Assembly (NCBI GenBank): GCA_013396655.1
Contig: WBMV01003267.1
Location: 1,426,001 to 1,490,000, forward strand
Source of the DNA: Campylorhamphus procurvoides
Lineage: Eukaryota; Chordata; Aves; Passeriformes; Dendrocolaptidae
DNA: 64,000 nucleotides
Direction of reading: 5' to 3'
Position numbers and translations under genes: made by a program. The notes beneath the pieces are model-generated. The model was given only the letters and a program-made list of their open reading frames with translations, was not told the DNA's origin and made no database searches. Positions 41,001 to 52,530 of the stretch are shown here, in pieces (the first letter of the stretch is position 1; each line of letters opens with the position of its first letter).

Positions 41001-44000
41001 GGAAGTTAGGCAGAGCATTTGCATATAGTTTCTTGGAAGCATTGGAGTCCTTGCATTTTAACCTGACTCATCACATTTTTAGATGTATGCAAATGAATTC
41101 AAGATACAAAGCAGGTGTTGGCTCTAGAATTTTAATACTTGGATGAAAGAGGAATCTTTTTAAAGTACTGATGGTTCTTTAACAAAAATTTCTTAATACC
41201 AGAACTATTTAAACCTCCTCCCATCTTGTGTTAATTTACAAGGGGAAGAAAACTCAAAATTGACTAGAAAATAAACATAACTAATTTTGTGTGTTATAAA
41301 ACAGTGAATAATTTGATGTTGCAACAGGGCTACCAGCAAGGCCTTTTAAATAAAAACATGTAGCAGGTATTATTTCCAGCCAGGTGTTATGTTTGTGGGC
41401 TCAGATATTAGTGGCAAGCTGATGGGATACTGTCTGATTCCATGGAAGAATATAGGAAGCCCAGAGCCAAATGTCAGCTGGACAGCACAGCACAAAAAAG
41501 GCTAACTGGAGTCTGAGGGAGAGCAACACTCACTGCGGCCAGAGCTTGGGGCAGCTCAGCCCTCGCTGATGACTCACAGGCAAACTCTGCTTCAAACAAT
41601 GTAAACAAGGCTTGATCCTCTTGATTTTGCTCACCCTTTTTGCACAACAGAGGACTTGGACTCCCTTGGATTTCCTAGTGTTTTCATCTCTGTCCTTGTC
41701 TCCTGAACGTGTCTTGTAAAATTCTGTCTGCTACTGCCACCATCAGTCCTTCCAGCTGAGAAATGTTCCATGGATCTGAACTATCACGGGCATTTCCAGC
41801 AGAGCTTGAGGGTGTTTGTGTGGGCACTGGGTTCTCTGTAATGAGCCTTCTGAGAAGAAGGGAAGTCGTGTTTTGTTCAGACACTGAAAATTTAATGCGG
41901 TGCTCTGCTCTTCAGTGAGAGCTATGTGGAATTTTAAGCAAGTCTGTTAATAAATACCAAGGAAAAAGAGGTCTTGGAAAAAGAGCCACATCCCTCACAG
42001 ATGGGGACTGTTGTATATACACGTCCTGGGAGATAGAAAAAATGAAGAAGATATTCCTGAAATCTGATGTTATACATAATTAATTGCATGCTGGTTTCCT
42101 TTTAAAAATCCAAAGGAGAACAAAGAAACAAACCCTAACCCCCAGAAAACCTATGTAGTTTTTAGGTAAATTCAACCTAAGCAGAGAAAGTCAGCAGAAA
42201 TGAAGACTGTGAATTGAAGGAAGAATAGAGAGAAAGTGTGCGAATTTAAGGCATATTGTACTGAAATGCTTGAATTTCTTATTTTATATTCGTATTCTAT
42301 TATTTCTTTAAGCTGTTTTATGAAGACAAAGATGCTACTGAAATACAAATTTTTTTCAAGTGTATAAGCTTTTTAAAATTCAGCTTGTGGGAAGGATTTA
42401 ACTGTAGGTGAGGTGTTTGCAATATATTTAAGGAAAAATAATTAAATTCTGATATGAAATTCTTATGCAGTCAGTTATGAAACACCGATCTGCAGATGTT
42501 TATCCATATATGTTCATTATGAACAGAAGTTTTTATGCTCATGAAGTATTAAAGAAAATTTTCCTATTCCTGTAATTTGCTTTTTCATTATTTCCTCCTC
42601 CAAGTACTGTCATCTGTGGTGTGTCATTTGCCAGAAACAAAGCATTGGAAGAATTTATTTGGTCAGCGTTTGGCAGAGATACTCATTTTTTCAGTACTGT
42701 TAGTTGATTTGTTTTCTGTCCCCATACCCACCCTGCAAGAATAGAACCTCTCAAATCTCCAGTGCAGGCAAACCCTTTGCTTGAACATTTCAAGGTATGG
42801 AATGAGAAATTTGTAATCCCATGTCTAGTAGAAACTGCTGCTAAATGTCTGTACCTGGACTGTGTTTTGCAGTTGAACTGGTATGAGCTGTGAAATTGGA
42901 CGTGTGTATATGTGGAGAAAGAGCAATTAACATTTTCTAAGTATCAGGACTCTTTACTTGCCTAATTTAGGCAGCTGTTGTTCTGTTAATTCAGCAAAAC
43001 ATTAAACATTCTTGAGAAATATTCTTACATGCCTCTCCAACCTCTTCCCCTTCCCCCTCATCTGATTCTTATCTTTATCATCCATAATCTTGACTGCCTT
43101 GACTACAGTCTTTAAAATAACAAAATAAATTGGTGTTTTATCTGCTCTTAAGTGTTGCTGGTTTGTAAATTTAAGTATCTGGCTAATTGTAAATGCGAGG
43201 TTGGCTAACCCAGGAGTGGTTCTTGTGCCCAGCAGATGTTGGCAGAGATTGTCAGAGTAGAATTGATTGTTATCGTTGTGTGTAGTGGGTCAGTTTCTGA
43301 ATGTCCCAATAAAATGTTCTCTTTTTTAATTCATGTTGGTAGGTCCTGCTAGAGATCCATTGGCTCGAGATAAAATACCTTTCTGACAACAGTTTGTTAT
43401 CTTACCTCATCTTGTGGGGGAGATCTTGTCTCTCTGTGATGGCAGAGTTGGTCTTGTCTGACTTGTGTGCCAGCTTGTGCCAATTTAAACTGCAGCAGTA
43501 TTTGAGTGACTTGTATATGTGATAATTAACTCCACTTCGTAGCAGAGCATTGACAGAACTCTGAGTCTCACTTTCAGTCTTTGCTCATATATTTGTGAGG
43601 AAAACCAGCATGGAATTGAGCTCCCAAACCAGGAAATGGAACTGGAGTTGTGAAGTAAGACTTGCTTTAATGCTGCTTCTGGGTTGTGAGAAAATGGTGC
43701 TATCTAATGACTGCTGGTCTGCAGCCCTGGCTCGCCCAGCTGCTTCTTTATATCCTGATTTTGATGTTTAGGGTTTTTTTCAGTGTAAGATAGAAATTTC
43801 AGAACTTGCAGTAGAGTAACTCGTTAGTTTTTGGGGCAAGGGAGGGGAGATATGGCTGTTAATGCTTCTGTCATTTTTCTCCATTGTGACTTCGTGAAAC
43901 TGAAGAACTATGAAGTATTTCGGGTTGCTTAGGAGGCTTTAGTGCTGACTGAAATTGAAAGATCAGTCTTAATATTAGAAGTAAGATTCCACTGATCTGG

Positions 44001-47000
44001 TAGGAGGATGACAGTGCATTATATGCACCATAGAGACTACTTTCAATTTGCTGTTTAGTTGTTTTAAAGTGAAGTAATACAGGTATAAATTATGTTTATC
44101 ATACATTGGAAAATTTGTTTACATATGTAGTGTAACAAGCCACCCTTAATGTTGTTATGCTTTTTCCAATGTATGCTTTTTCCAATGTTGTGAGGATTTT
44201 TTAGGATATCAACCCTTCTATGCGAGTTGCAATCCTGGAGTAGAGCTTGCAGTAAAAATGGTTCCCACATTCACAGTCTGACGGGGTGCTGGCTTTGCAT
44301 TAAACTGGGGTGGGTCCAGTAACTGTCCAGTGGCAGGACTGGGAGTAAGGGTGGATAGTGCCTACCATTGCCAAGACTGGCTGACTCAATTTTAAGAGTT
44401 TCAGGAAGAATGGAAACAAAGGAGTTTCTGTGGAGAGAAGCAAAAGTTGGCAAATTCCTTCAGTGTATTGGTGGAACTCCTAGAATTGCCGGTGTTGCTC
44501 TGCTTTGCCATTCCCTTTGAATACTGTCTCCTGTTGGTGTCCTGGTTGTATTCTACATGCAGGTTACCATATGGTGCTCCAGCTGCTTCCGTGTGATCCG
44601 GAGGGGTTGCTGTGTAGCTGAGCAATGTGCTCTTGGCCCTGTGGTGTTGTGCTGTTCAGGGTATGCCTTCACTCATGTTGGAGGCTTTTGTGCAAACTAG
44701 GGGTAAATGGGATGTTTCACTGCAGTTGAGAGGCTAATTAATTGAAATACTACCCTGCATACTGGAAACTGAGGAGAGCAGATGATGTTTAGTCTTACTT
44801 TTATAGCCTCAGCGGCAGAATCAGATCTGTCACTTTGCTGTGCCAGCAAAGGGAAGATTGTTCTTGGATTATTGACCCTTTTTTGCCCTCTGCCTCTGCA
44901 GTTGCAAGCAGTGACCAAGACTGACTGACTGCAGAATGTCAGAATTTACTGTTCAGGGGAAGTAAGTCTTGACAGAAAATCATCTTGTACTTCTGGACTT
45001 GGCATGCTCTCTGCCTTTCATTCTGCAGTAGTGCAGTTGTGAAGATCTCTGGATTTCTCATTGGTTTTTAGACAAGGATATCAAGGAATTTATATGAAGT
45101 TTGTTACTGCTTTGGTAGAGGATCAGGTCTTTGAATCAGCTGCAATTCCCAAATATCCAGCTCTGCGTGTTGTCTGACTGTATTGGAAGGACTCAGAGCT
45201 CCTTGGTTTTATGCAAAAGCCTAAGAAGGTATTAATGTATAGTGGATCAGGTGGTTTGTATGTGCCTTGTAGAAGTTAAGATACAATTTCTGTTACTATT
45301 GGAGCAAAAACACTAAATGGAGCTAAGAAACATTGAGGAGGCTGCTCATGTTGAGAAAATTGGTGGAGGGAGTTTGCCAGCCTCAGGTTCTGTAAGGGGT
45401 GTTTGCTGTGGTTTGCTGTGTGCTGGTCCATTCCTGGGGCTTCCTAAGAACCTCAGTTCCTCCTTCATAGCCAGGTGTGGTGAGCAACCTGTGAGCTAAC
45501 TTGGGCCTAGGTAAATCAAGCAACTGATAAAATATTTTCAGGTTGTTACCAGGAAATTTTTCAAGCTTTTCAGCAGAAGCAAACTACAAGGTTGCTTTTA
45601 GTTGGTTTTATGGATTCACATATTAGTCTATCCCTGGCAAAATCAGGCATGCAAAGTAGGGTACTTGGGTATATTGCTTGAATTGAGAGTCTCTATAAAT
45701 TTGAAGAAGATAGATGAAGAGGTACTGCTGCAGAACCTGGATCTATTTCATTTCTGGGACAAAAAAATAGCTGTATGCAGGCTACAGGTGTGCCTGTTTC
45801 CTGTTGGGGAGAAAAAATAATCTTAGATCTGTCAGAGGGATGATTTGAGTAGGTGAGTCAATTGGTCAACAGTGTGACTGTGTTAACCTGCTCAGTTTGG
45901 CACATATCCCAGGAGATCTCACATTGCTGTGCTGAAGAAGCACTATTTTTGCTAATAAGTTGAAAATAATTGTCTTTCTAACATCTTTTGTTAGTCTAGT
46001 GTAAAGGTAATGCTATCTCCTTTAAAGAACACTCATTCTCTTCTTTAATTTCTTCATACCTGGTATTTTTAAGAACTGTCTGACTAAGAACTTGCTAAGC
46101 ATCCTCAATCCTTCAAAATGTTGTGTCAGCATGTGGTGTTCAGTGAGTCACAGGGCTAACTGTATTATGGCTGGTGCAGGGAGGAAAAAAGGTAAGGCTT
46201 ATTTAAAATAAAATGAAAAGACTTTTGTTTGTCTTCAGAATTTCATGTTATCTTTACAGCTTTCCATGAGAGTGCTTAACGGTTGTAATAAAGTAGGAGA
46301 CAACCTTGTAGGAAAGCAATGAAATGTGCATTGTGTTTAACTGCAGAGGGTTTACTGAAGCCTTTCTGAGAGTAAATGTGGGGTTGTTTTCCATTTCAGT
46401 TGATGCTGATGAGATAAAACGACTAGGAAAGAGATTTAAGAAGCTCGATTTGGACAACTCTGGTTCTCTGAGCGTGGAAGAGTTCATGTCTTTACCTGAA
46501 TTGCAACAGAACCCGTTAGTACAGCGAGTAATAGATATATTTGACACAGATGGCAATGGAGAAGTGGACTTCAAAGGTAAGGCACAATGCTCTGTGACAG
46601 GTGGTGGCACTTCAGCAGAACTCCTGGAGCTCCAGAATATTCAAATTTTTTTCCAGCTTAGAAAGGAGGGGTGAAGAAAAATTATTAATCAAAATAAGGT
46701 GTTAATTCCTAGTGAAGCTAAATATACCAGTAAAACTAGTTTCTCTGGTGCATTAGGGCACTCCTGAATGAAATGTTTAAAAGAGCAGATTGTATAGTAA
46801 TAGCTTTCAGTGTCATGGTGATATTAGGACTACTCATTAAATACGTTTTAAAGTGCATCAGTTCAGACTCTTAATTGTGATGCTGTCTGAGGAGAGACTG
46901 AAAAAAGTGGGGCAAGCTGTGTAAGTGGTGTGTCTGTGCCTTAGTTGTACTTATCCAAATGAAATCCCTCCTTAGTTAGAGTACTTAGAAAATAGAAAGG

Positions 47001-50000
47001 GGCCCAGACTTTTCTGTTGATACTTCTTTTACAGGATTCTTTTTAGGTAGATCTTAAAACACTTCAAAAGTTTTCATTTAGGGTTCCTAAAAATTTTAGA
47101 CTTTAAATATTTATGATTAAAAGGACCAGCAGGTTATAATGATCATTACTAGCTTGTGTTAAAACAGTCTCTGACCCTTAAAAGTGATATTTGTAACTTC
47201 TGTTCAAGGTAATACTTGGTATCTCTTGTTGCATATGACTGGAAAAGGTGAATTTCTTGAGGTTTCTTTAATTGGAGAAAGTTCTTTAATCAAATTTATA
47301 GTGACAGGCTGACATTTTAAATGAAATATTAACATATAAGAGCCGCTAACATTTACGATACCCCTCAAATATAGGGATTAACTAACCACAGTGTAACCGG
47401 AATGCTGAGTTTTGATCGAAAGCAGTTAATTGTTGTATGGAACGATTCAAAATCCCCTTGTAAAAAAATAGGCAGTGATGAAAGATGATGCTTTATTGTC
47501 TGTGACATTGAGCTGTAATTAATACAATCATCAAGAGCTGCTCTTCTTGGGAGGGAAGCAGGAAGTTGTCAAAATCAATTTTCTTTTTGCCCTATTTCTT
47601 AGAGAAAAATTTTTTTTTAGCTATTTCTTTTAGAACACTTTTCGATTTTAATGCATTTCTTTTAGTTGAGAAACGAGTCTTGAGAGGAGCTGTGCAATTA
47701 GAAATCCCCAATGGAATAGGTTTAGTAGGGATCTTGGAGTTTTCTGTCAGGTTCTTGTGTGAAAGCCCAGCAACAAAATTACTTAAACCCCGGGGTGACC
47801 AAGTTTGTTTAGTGAGCACAGTATTGGATTTAGGGTACTTCTCACTAAAGAATATTGAAGTATCAAAGTGTACTTAGATGTCATAAGGTAGACAATGTTT
47901 TAAAGGTATTATGGTAATTTAGATTATTTTTACAGTTTCTAAACATTTCTGAATGTTTATTTCCTTGATTTATTACATAATAAACTGCTTTTTTTATATG
48001 TTTTTCTTGCATTATTTAGAATTTATAGAAGGAGTCTCCCAGTTCAGTGTCAAAGGAGATAAAGAACAGAAGTTGAGGTGTAAGTATTTTGATTTTTCCT
48101 TAACGAAATTTTTTTGATCCTCAAAAAATACACTTCTGTTAGCTAAGACTAAGAAATTGGCAAATCCAGATTCTTATAAAGAATGGGAAATCATGAAGGT
48201 AGGTTGTAAGCTTTTTGCACACTTTGTCATGTATTTGAAGATTTGTCAGCACTCTTTTCTGCTGGGAAGGTTGGAGGAGGTTGCCTTCTGAAGAACTTCA
48301 ATTGCTTCCTGTTTTTAAAAAACTAAACTCCATAAAGAACAGCTTGCTACACGGTTTTGTGAACCACATGCTTTGCTTTATGGGGCTTAAGAATAATATT
48401 CAATTTGTTGCTAGTACAGTAGAAAAGCATCAAATTGATGTTTCAGAACTGCATCTCAGAATTGAAACTTCTGGAGTGGAAAAGGGATAGGTTCAGTCAT
48501 AGATGTGGCTTCCAATAACTTAAGACAAAAAGTGTTTAAAAATAAATTCAGTCTTGATGCCAAATTGTTTGCAGCAAAGTAACCAGGTGGGATTTTGATT
48601 CATCTGTTTCCTGGAAGGTTGTAATTTTTGTATTTGCAAATGAGCTGCTGCCTGGGTGCTTTACTTGTGGTGGTAGATTTTCCTGTTTGGTGTTTGTAGA
48701 ATTCTTTTACTGCTAGTGCTTAAAAAAATTTCAATTCATATTTCTAAAGTGAGTGTATTGCTCCATTCTGAACACATTTGGTACTGAATGTTTTATGTTT
48801 ATTTTTTTTTATTTCTGCAGTTGCTTTTCGCATTTATGATATGGACAAAGATGGCTATATCTCAAATGGAGAGCTCTTCCAGGTGCTGAAGATGATGGTT
48901 GGGAACAATCTCAAAGACACTCAGTTACAGCAAATTGTAGATAAAACCATAATTAATGCAGATAAGGATGGTGATGGAAGAATATCCTTCGAAGAATTCT
49001 GTGCTGTAAGTAACTTCAAAAGAAAACTTGTGTCATTTACAGGGAGAGAAACACCTCAAGTGCTGCTCTGGGAAAAGGGCGAACAGTTGAAAGGTGTATT
49101 TTAAGAACTTTGGGGTTTACTGAGCAGAATGCTTGAATGGAGCACTTGAGACTTGAAATGGTTGGTTTTCACCTATGTGTTATATTTATTTAATTAGTTG
49201 ACAACAGGTTTTAAATTATTTTTTCAGGAAAATAAATGACACATTGAAATGAACATTTGAAAATGGCAATAATGAGTGTTTACACATTGATTTTAAAAGG
49301 TGTATTAATGAACATACACCTGGTAACACAGTTTGGAAATTGCTTTTTTTTCCTACTCTTTGAATTTACAACTTCAGTCCAAACATAACTTCTTCATACT
49401 CAATGGGAGTTCTAAAAAACAAAAAAGGAGAGGGGAAACTCTGCCATCCCCATAACTATTAAACATAATGGTTCTATTGTTTGCATGTTTGAGGGGTTTT
49501 TTAAGTTTAGTTATTTTTTGACATCATGTAAAGCACGTGGTCATCTACAAAGACTGAGTCACAGCCTGCAAACACCTGCATTACCTGTTCATTTCTTGCA
49601 CTGGGCTCTTGTCTTCCAGCCATCCATCAAGTGATGCTGGCTTTTCTTTTGTCCTTGGGCTTCTGCCCAGGCTTCCTGTCTTGTGCTACTGTTGGATTTT
49701 CCTCTTCCTTTCTTTAATCAGTTTTATTTGACCTTCTGACAAGACACTTTTCACTTTTCCAACCTCTTATCCTCTTGCTCTTGTATTTTACCTTCTCTGA
49801 ATGTTGTCTGTCTGCAAAAATACTTTTTCATTTGTTGCATTTGGCAAATACCATGCATGGCTTTTGAATTTTGCTCATGCATCATTAGAAGTTCCTCTGA
49901 CGTGGCACCTGTCTTCTGCATGATTAATCTCATACCTTTGAACACTGATAATTCTTTCCTGGATGTGTGCAGTTCTGTCAGAAATCCTGCTCTTCTAAGG

Positions 50001-50409
50001 CCCTTTGTTTCTTGTGGAAAGGTGCACAGCTTTACAGGGTGTTTTAGAAGTCAATTGAGCGTTTTATTTAACATGCAGAAAAGTAGTGCAAGGTCAGAAT
50101 ATGAGAAGGGGAGGAATGCCAAAATGGTGTCATTTACACAGGTTTTCGGGCCCTGGAGTGTGTAAATTGTACTAATATTGAACTGCCTTGGTTCATACAT
50201 AATTCATTTCTGTCCCTCACAGTACTTGTGAAATGTAAATCAGTGTGGAGAGGCCAGGGAAGAACCATTGTTATGATTGACCTGAATGCATTTACTGAGT
50301 GTGTTCCTTGTACCTTGCTAACTTTCAACTCTCATCTTTCTGAACCTTGTTTTCCCCCCAGGTTGTAGGAGGCCTAGATATCCACAAAAAGATGGTCGTA
50401 GACGTGTGA
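38002..50409 (+). CDS. PPP3R1: Calcineurin subunit B type 1 (PPP3R1), exons 2-6; initiator exon not visible
   Basis: Regulatory, Ca2+-binding subunit of the phosphatase calcineurin; it binds the catalytic A subunit and couples cytosolic Ca2+ to dephosphorylation of targets such as NFAT. Coding exons: 38,002-38,041, 46,400-46,576, 48,020-48,079, 48,821-49,005 and 50,362-50,409, all with GT-AG introns. With the missing ATG they sum to 513 bases, i.e. 170 residues plus stop, the usual length. Translation begins [13 protein letters not shown] directly after the missing Met, so the N-myristoylation glycine is present. Four canonical EF-hand loops follow: [12 protein letters not shown] (about 31-42), [12 protein letters not shown] (63-74, split by intron 3), [12 protein letters not shown] (100-111) and [12 protein letters not shown] (141-152). 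The protein ends in HKKMVVDV. I see no difference from my recollection of mammalian CNB1. Exon 1 should hold only the ATG and probably lies in the gap at 13,289-13,555. Confidence 0.98.
40507..40662 (+). mobile_element. CR1 LINE 3' end, plus orientation
   Basis: About 155 bp with the CR1 terminal pattern: 'ATGGATGCCCCATTGCTGGA', 'CAAGGCCAGGCTGGATGG', 'GGCTCTGAGCAACCTGGGA', 'TCTTCCAGCCCAAACCATTC' and a TATGATTTTT end. It is a 5'-truncated, non-coding copy within PPP3R1 intron 2. Confidence 0.9.
41684..41914 (-). other. Unassigned antisense open frame, no ATG start
   Basis: A minus-strand open frame of about 76 codons between stops, antisense to PPP3R1 intron 2. It has no ATG near its start; the first usable codon would be a GTG at 41,884, which directly follows TTTTCA, so an AG acceptor (TTTTCAG) could precede a terminal exon. 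Composition is protein-like (Ser/Thr/Pro-rich start, then [20 protein letters not shown]). The last part has hydrophobic residues spaced 3-4 apart, as in an amphipathic helix. I do not recognise the family. It may be chance, a retrocopy fragment or a terminal exon of an unannotated antisense transcript. Confidence 0.2.
44157..44188. repeat. 16-bp tandem duplication with an upstream inverted copy
   Basis: ATGCTTTTTCCAATGT occurs twice in direct succession (44,157-44,172 and 44,173-44,188). CATACATTGGAAAA at 44,100-44,113 is the reverse complement of 44,162-44,175. The arrangement suggests a local replication-slippage or hairpin-associated event in PPP3R1 intron 2. Confidence 0.8.
46577..48019 (+). 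other. PPP3R1: PPP3R1 intron 3 (1.4 kb)
   Basis: The donor GTAAGG and acceptor ATTATTTAG interrupt the Glu codon that ends the second EF-hand loop. There is nothing else I can name. The open frame at 47,566-47,877 has no family signature. Confidence 0.9.
48080..48820 (+). other. PPP3R1: PPP3R1 intron 4 (0.74 kb)
   Basis: The donor GTAAGT and acceptor ATTTCTGCAG interrupt the Phe codon just upstream of the third EF-hand. AT-rich; no other feature seen. Confidence 0.9.
49006..50361 (+). other. PPP3R1: PPP3R1 intron 5 (1.36 kb)
   Basis: The donor GTAAGT follows the Ala codon of FCA, and the acceptor is TTTTCCCCCCAG. The phase is 0. I see no repeat or gene in it. Confidence 0.9.
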
Positions 50410-50709
50410 CTCTGTAGGGCACCACCCAACACTTTTGCTTTCTTCTCCATCTCTGAAGATCTGCTCCAGACGTCCAGCAATGCTCTCTGTGTATTTAAAT
50501 GGAAGTATTTTTCTCTGTGAAGCCACATTTTCCAACATGAGCCTCATGAAGCCAACTAAGTGTTATTGAACTTTTATTCTCTCAATAACTCGGTGTAGCA
50601 CTTTAAAGTCTGAAGGACAGCAAAGATGGAAAGAGCATATCAGTGTGGCGGAGAAAGGGAAGGGGTTGGCTTTTTAATTTATTTTTCTTCATCTTTTATA
50701 ACAAGGAAA

Positions 50710-50764
50710 TATCTATCTATATATATATATATGTGTGTGTGTATTTATATATAGATATATATGT
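50710..50764. repeat. AT/GT microsatellite in PPP3R1 3' UTR
   Basis: ATCT units pass into an (AT)n run, then (GT)n, then more TATA-like repeats. This is probably a length-polymorphic simple repeat carried in the mRNA. Confidence 0.85.
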
Positions 50765-52508
50765 AGCTTTCTATATGTAGTAGCTAGGTGGGCTTTAATT
50801 TAATATACTTGATTCAGAAACAAAACTAGAGTACAAAGTGCCAAGCAGAATATTAACAGTTCAATATATGGATATACATCCTTACTTTTATTTCACACAG
50901 TTTTATATATATAGTAGACGAATGTAAAATTTTAACTGGGTGTTAGGTCAACTCTTTTCCTTTTCCTGTGACTGTTCAGATGTTTCTATATATTGACTGG
51001 CTGACAAAGCATTGCTTCTTATGAAATCACCTTAAGTACTTTTTTTTTTTTTTGTAACACAGGAGACTAAGTTTATTTATACCTGTTAATATATTACCAG
51101 GGACTGTGTCTCTTTGCTAAATAACTTAGTACAATTCTACTTAATATGAGAATATAGTTTAATGCTACTGCCAAGAACTAGTCCTCGTGTGCATACAGTG
51201 ACTGCGGAATGCTTTGATGGCCCTTAGGTTCCGTCACCCAGGAATTGGGAGCAGTTACAGCTGTTCTGAAGCCAAGACACATCTGCTGTTCTGGGTTCAG
51301 TTTAGAACCAGCTGCTCCAGGTGTTAGATGCATTCATGATTTTCTTGTGCTTAGCTTAAATGAAACTAGGATCAATATAACTGTGCAGGATTCCCATCTA
51401 CTTATTTTATACAATACTTAGGTTATAAAATGTTCTTGCCATTTAAATTCTGTTGTTTCAACAATGATAGTTTCCCCCTTGCATTTAAAAAAATACTACA
51501 GGTAGCATAAATAACTGGTAATATTTTATATATATATATGTATATAGGATTCATACAGGGGGGAAATCTTGTTAACCTATGCCATAGAGGAGGAAAACTT
51601 CACACTATCTAAATTTATACCTCTTGCAGTTCTCCAGTCCTTTCCCTGGAGAATTTTTTTCTTTTCTAGATTTGTCCATATCATAATTTGTAACGGAAGG
51701 TAACTTGATATATTTGTGTGATATAAAAGTAGCGAGCCATGTTTTACAACTTTATATCATCCCTTCCCTTTTCTGCAGTGGTACTATTGGCTGGAAGAAA
51801 AACATTTGCTAGATTTTTTAGGACAGTACATCTTTCCTGTATAGTAGTTTTTCTATTAAAAAAATTGTTTTATAATGAGCAGTGGAAAGTGCAGGTTGTC
51901 TGAACCTCTTCAGTCGAGCACCTGTCTGCCATAGCTGTTCCTTCAACTGAGTGCTGCACATCATGGGCTCTGTCTGTGAGAGAGAAATCCAGGTGCTTGG
52001 TGTCCTTGCATGACATGAAGTTTTGCATGTAGATCGATTTGAAATGTTCCTCTTGTTTACATAATTTGCATAATTTAAAAGATAATGTTGCCAAACTTTG
52101 GTAAATGTTAATGTTCAAAACAAAAATCTCCACTACATGTAACTTTTTTCTTCCTCTGGATCAGTACGTGGTTTATAATCCCAGCCAGTGGTTGTATCTG
52201 TTCCAGTGTCAACTGCCATGTGCTCTGCTTCAAGGGGGAACTAGTCTTTTGTGAATTTTTTGTACATAAGTATTTGTTACAAACATTTTAGCAAATGCTT
52301 TCAATTTCTCTTGCTTGTGCATATCTTGGCTGGCATTATAGAAATTAGTGCTAATGTTATTTCCTTAGGGGGACTGGAAGGGGAGGGATGAGGGTTTTTT
52401 TTAGTTTGTGTGGGGAAAAATGATTTATGTTGAATGTTTAGTTTTTCCTCTGCATGCTACATCATATGTTGTGGGAACTATAAGAACCTTCATACTATAT
52501 GAATACAA

Positions 52509-52514
52509 AATAAA
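52509..52514 (+). terminator. PPP3R1: Poly(A) signal AATAAA, probable PPP3R1 end
   Basis: A canonical hexamer at the end of the AU-rich 3' UTR, about 2.1 kb past the stop codon and ahead of the convergent PNO1 gene. Assignment rests on position only. Confidence 0.6.
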
Positions 52515-52530
52515 ATATTTGAACCTTGGC

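Larger units (their letters stand above)
38042..46399 (+). other. PPP3R1: PPP3R1 intron 2 (8.4 kb)
   Basis: The donor GTAAGT follows the lone T of the split Phe codon, and the acceptor is TTTCCATTTCAG. The intron contains a CR1 3' end at about 40,507-40,662, a 16-bp tandem duplication at 44,157-44,188 and an unexplained minus-strand open frame at 41,684-41,914. I recognise no other gene in it. Confidence 0.9.
50410..52530 (+). other. PPP3R1: PPP3R1 3' UTR
   Basis: About 2.1 kb after the TGA, very AU-rich. It holds an AT/GT microsatellite (50,710-50,764), a second AT run near 51,520-51,547, and TGTACATA near 52,260, which fits the Pumilio motif UGUANAUA. The best poly(A) signal is AATAAA at 52,509-52,514, giving cleavage around 52,530. 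The length suits the long PPP3R1 3' UTR known in mammals. The exact end and any upstream alternative poly(A) site are inferred. Confidence 0.65.
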
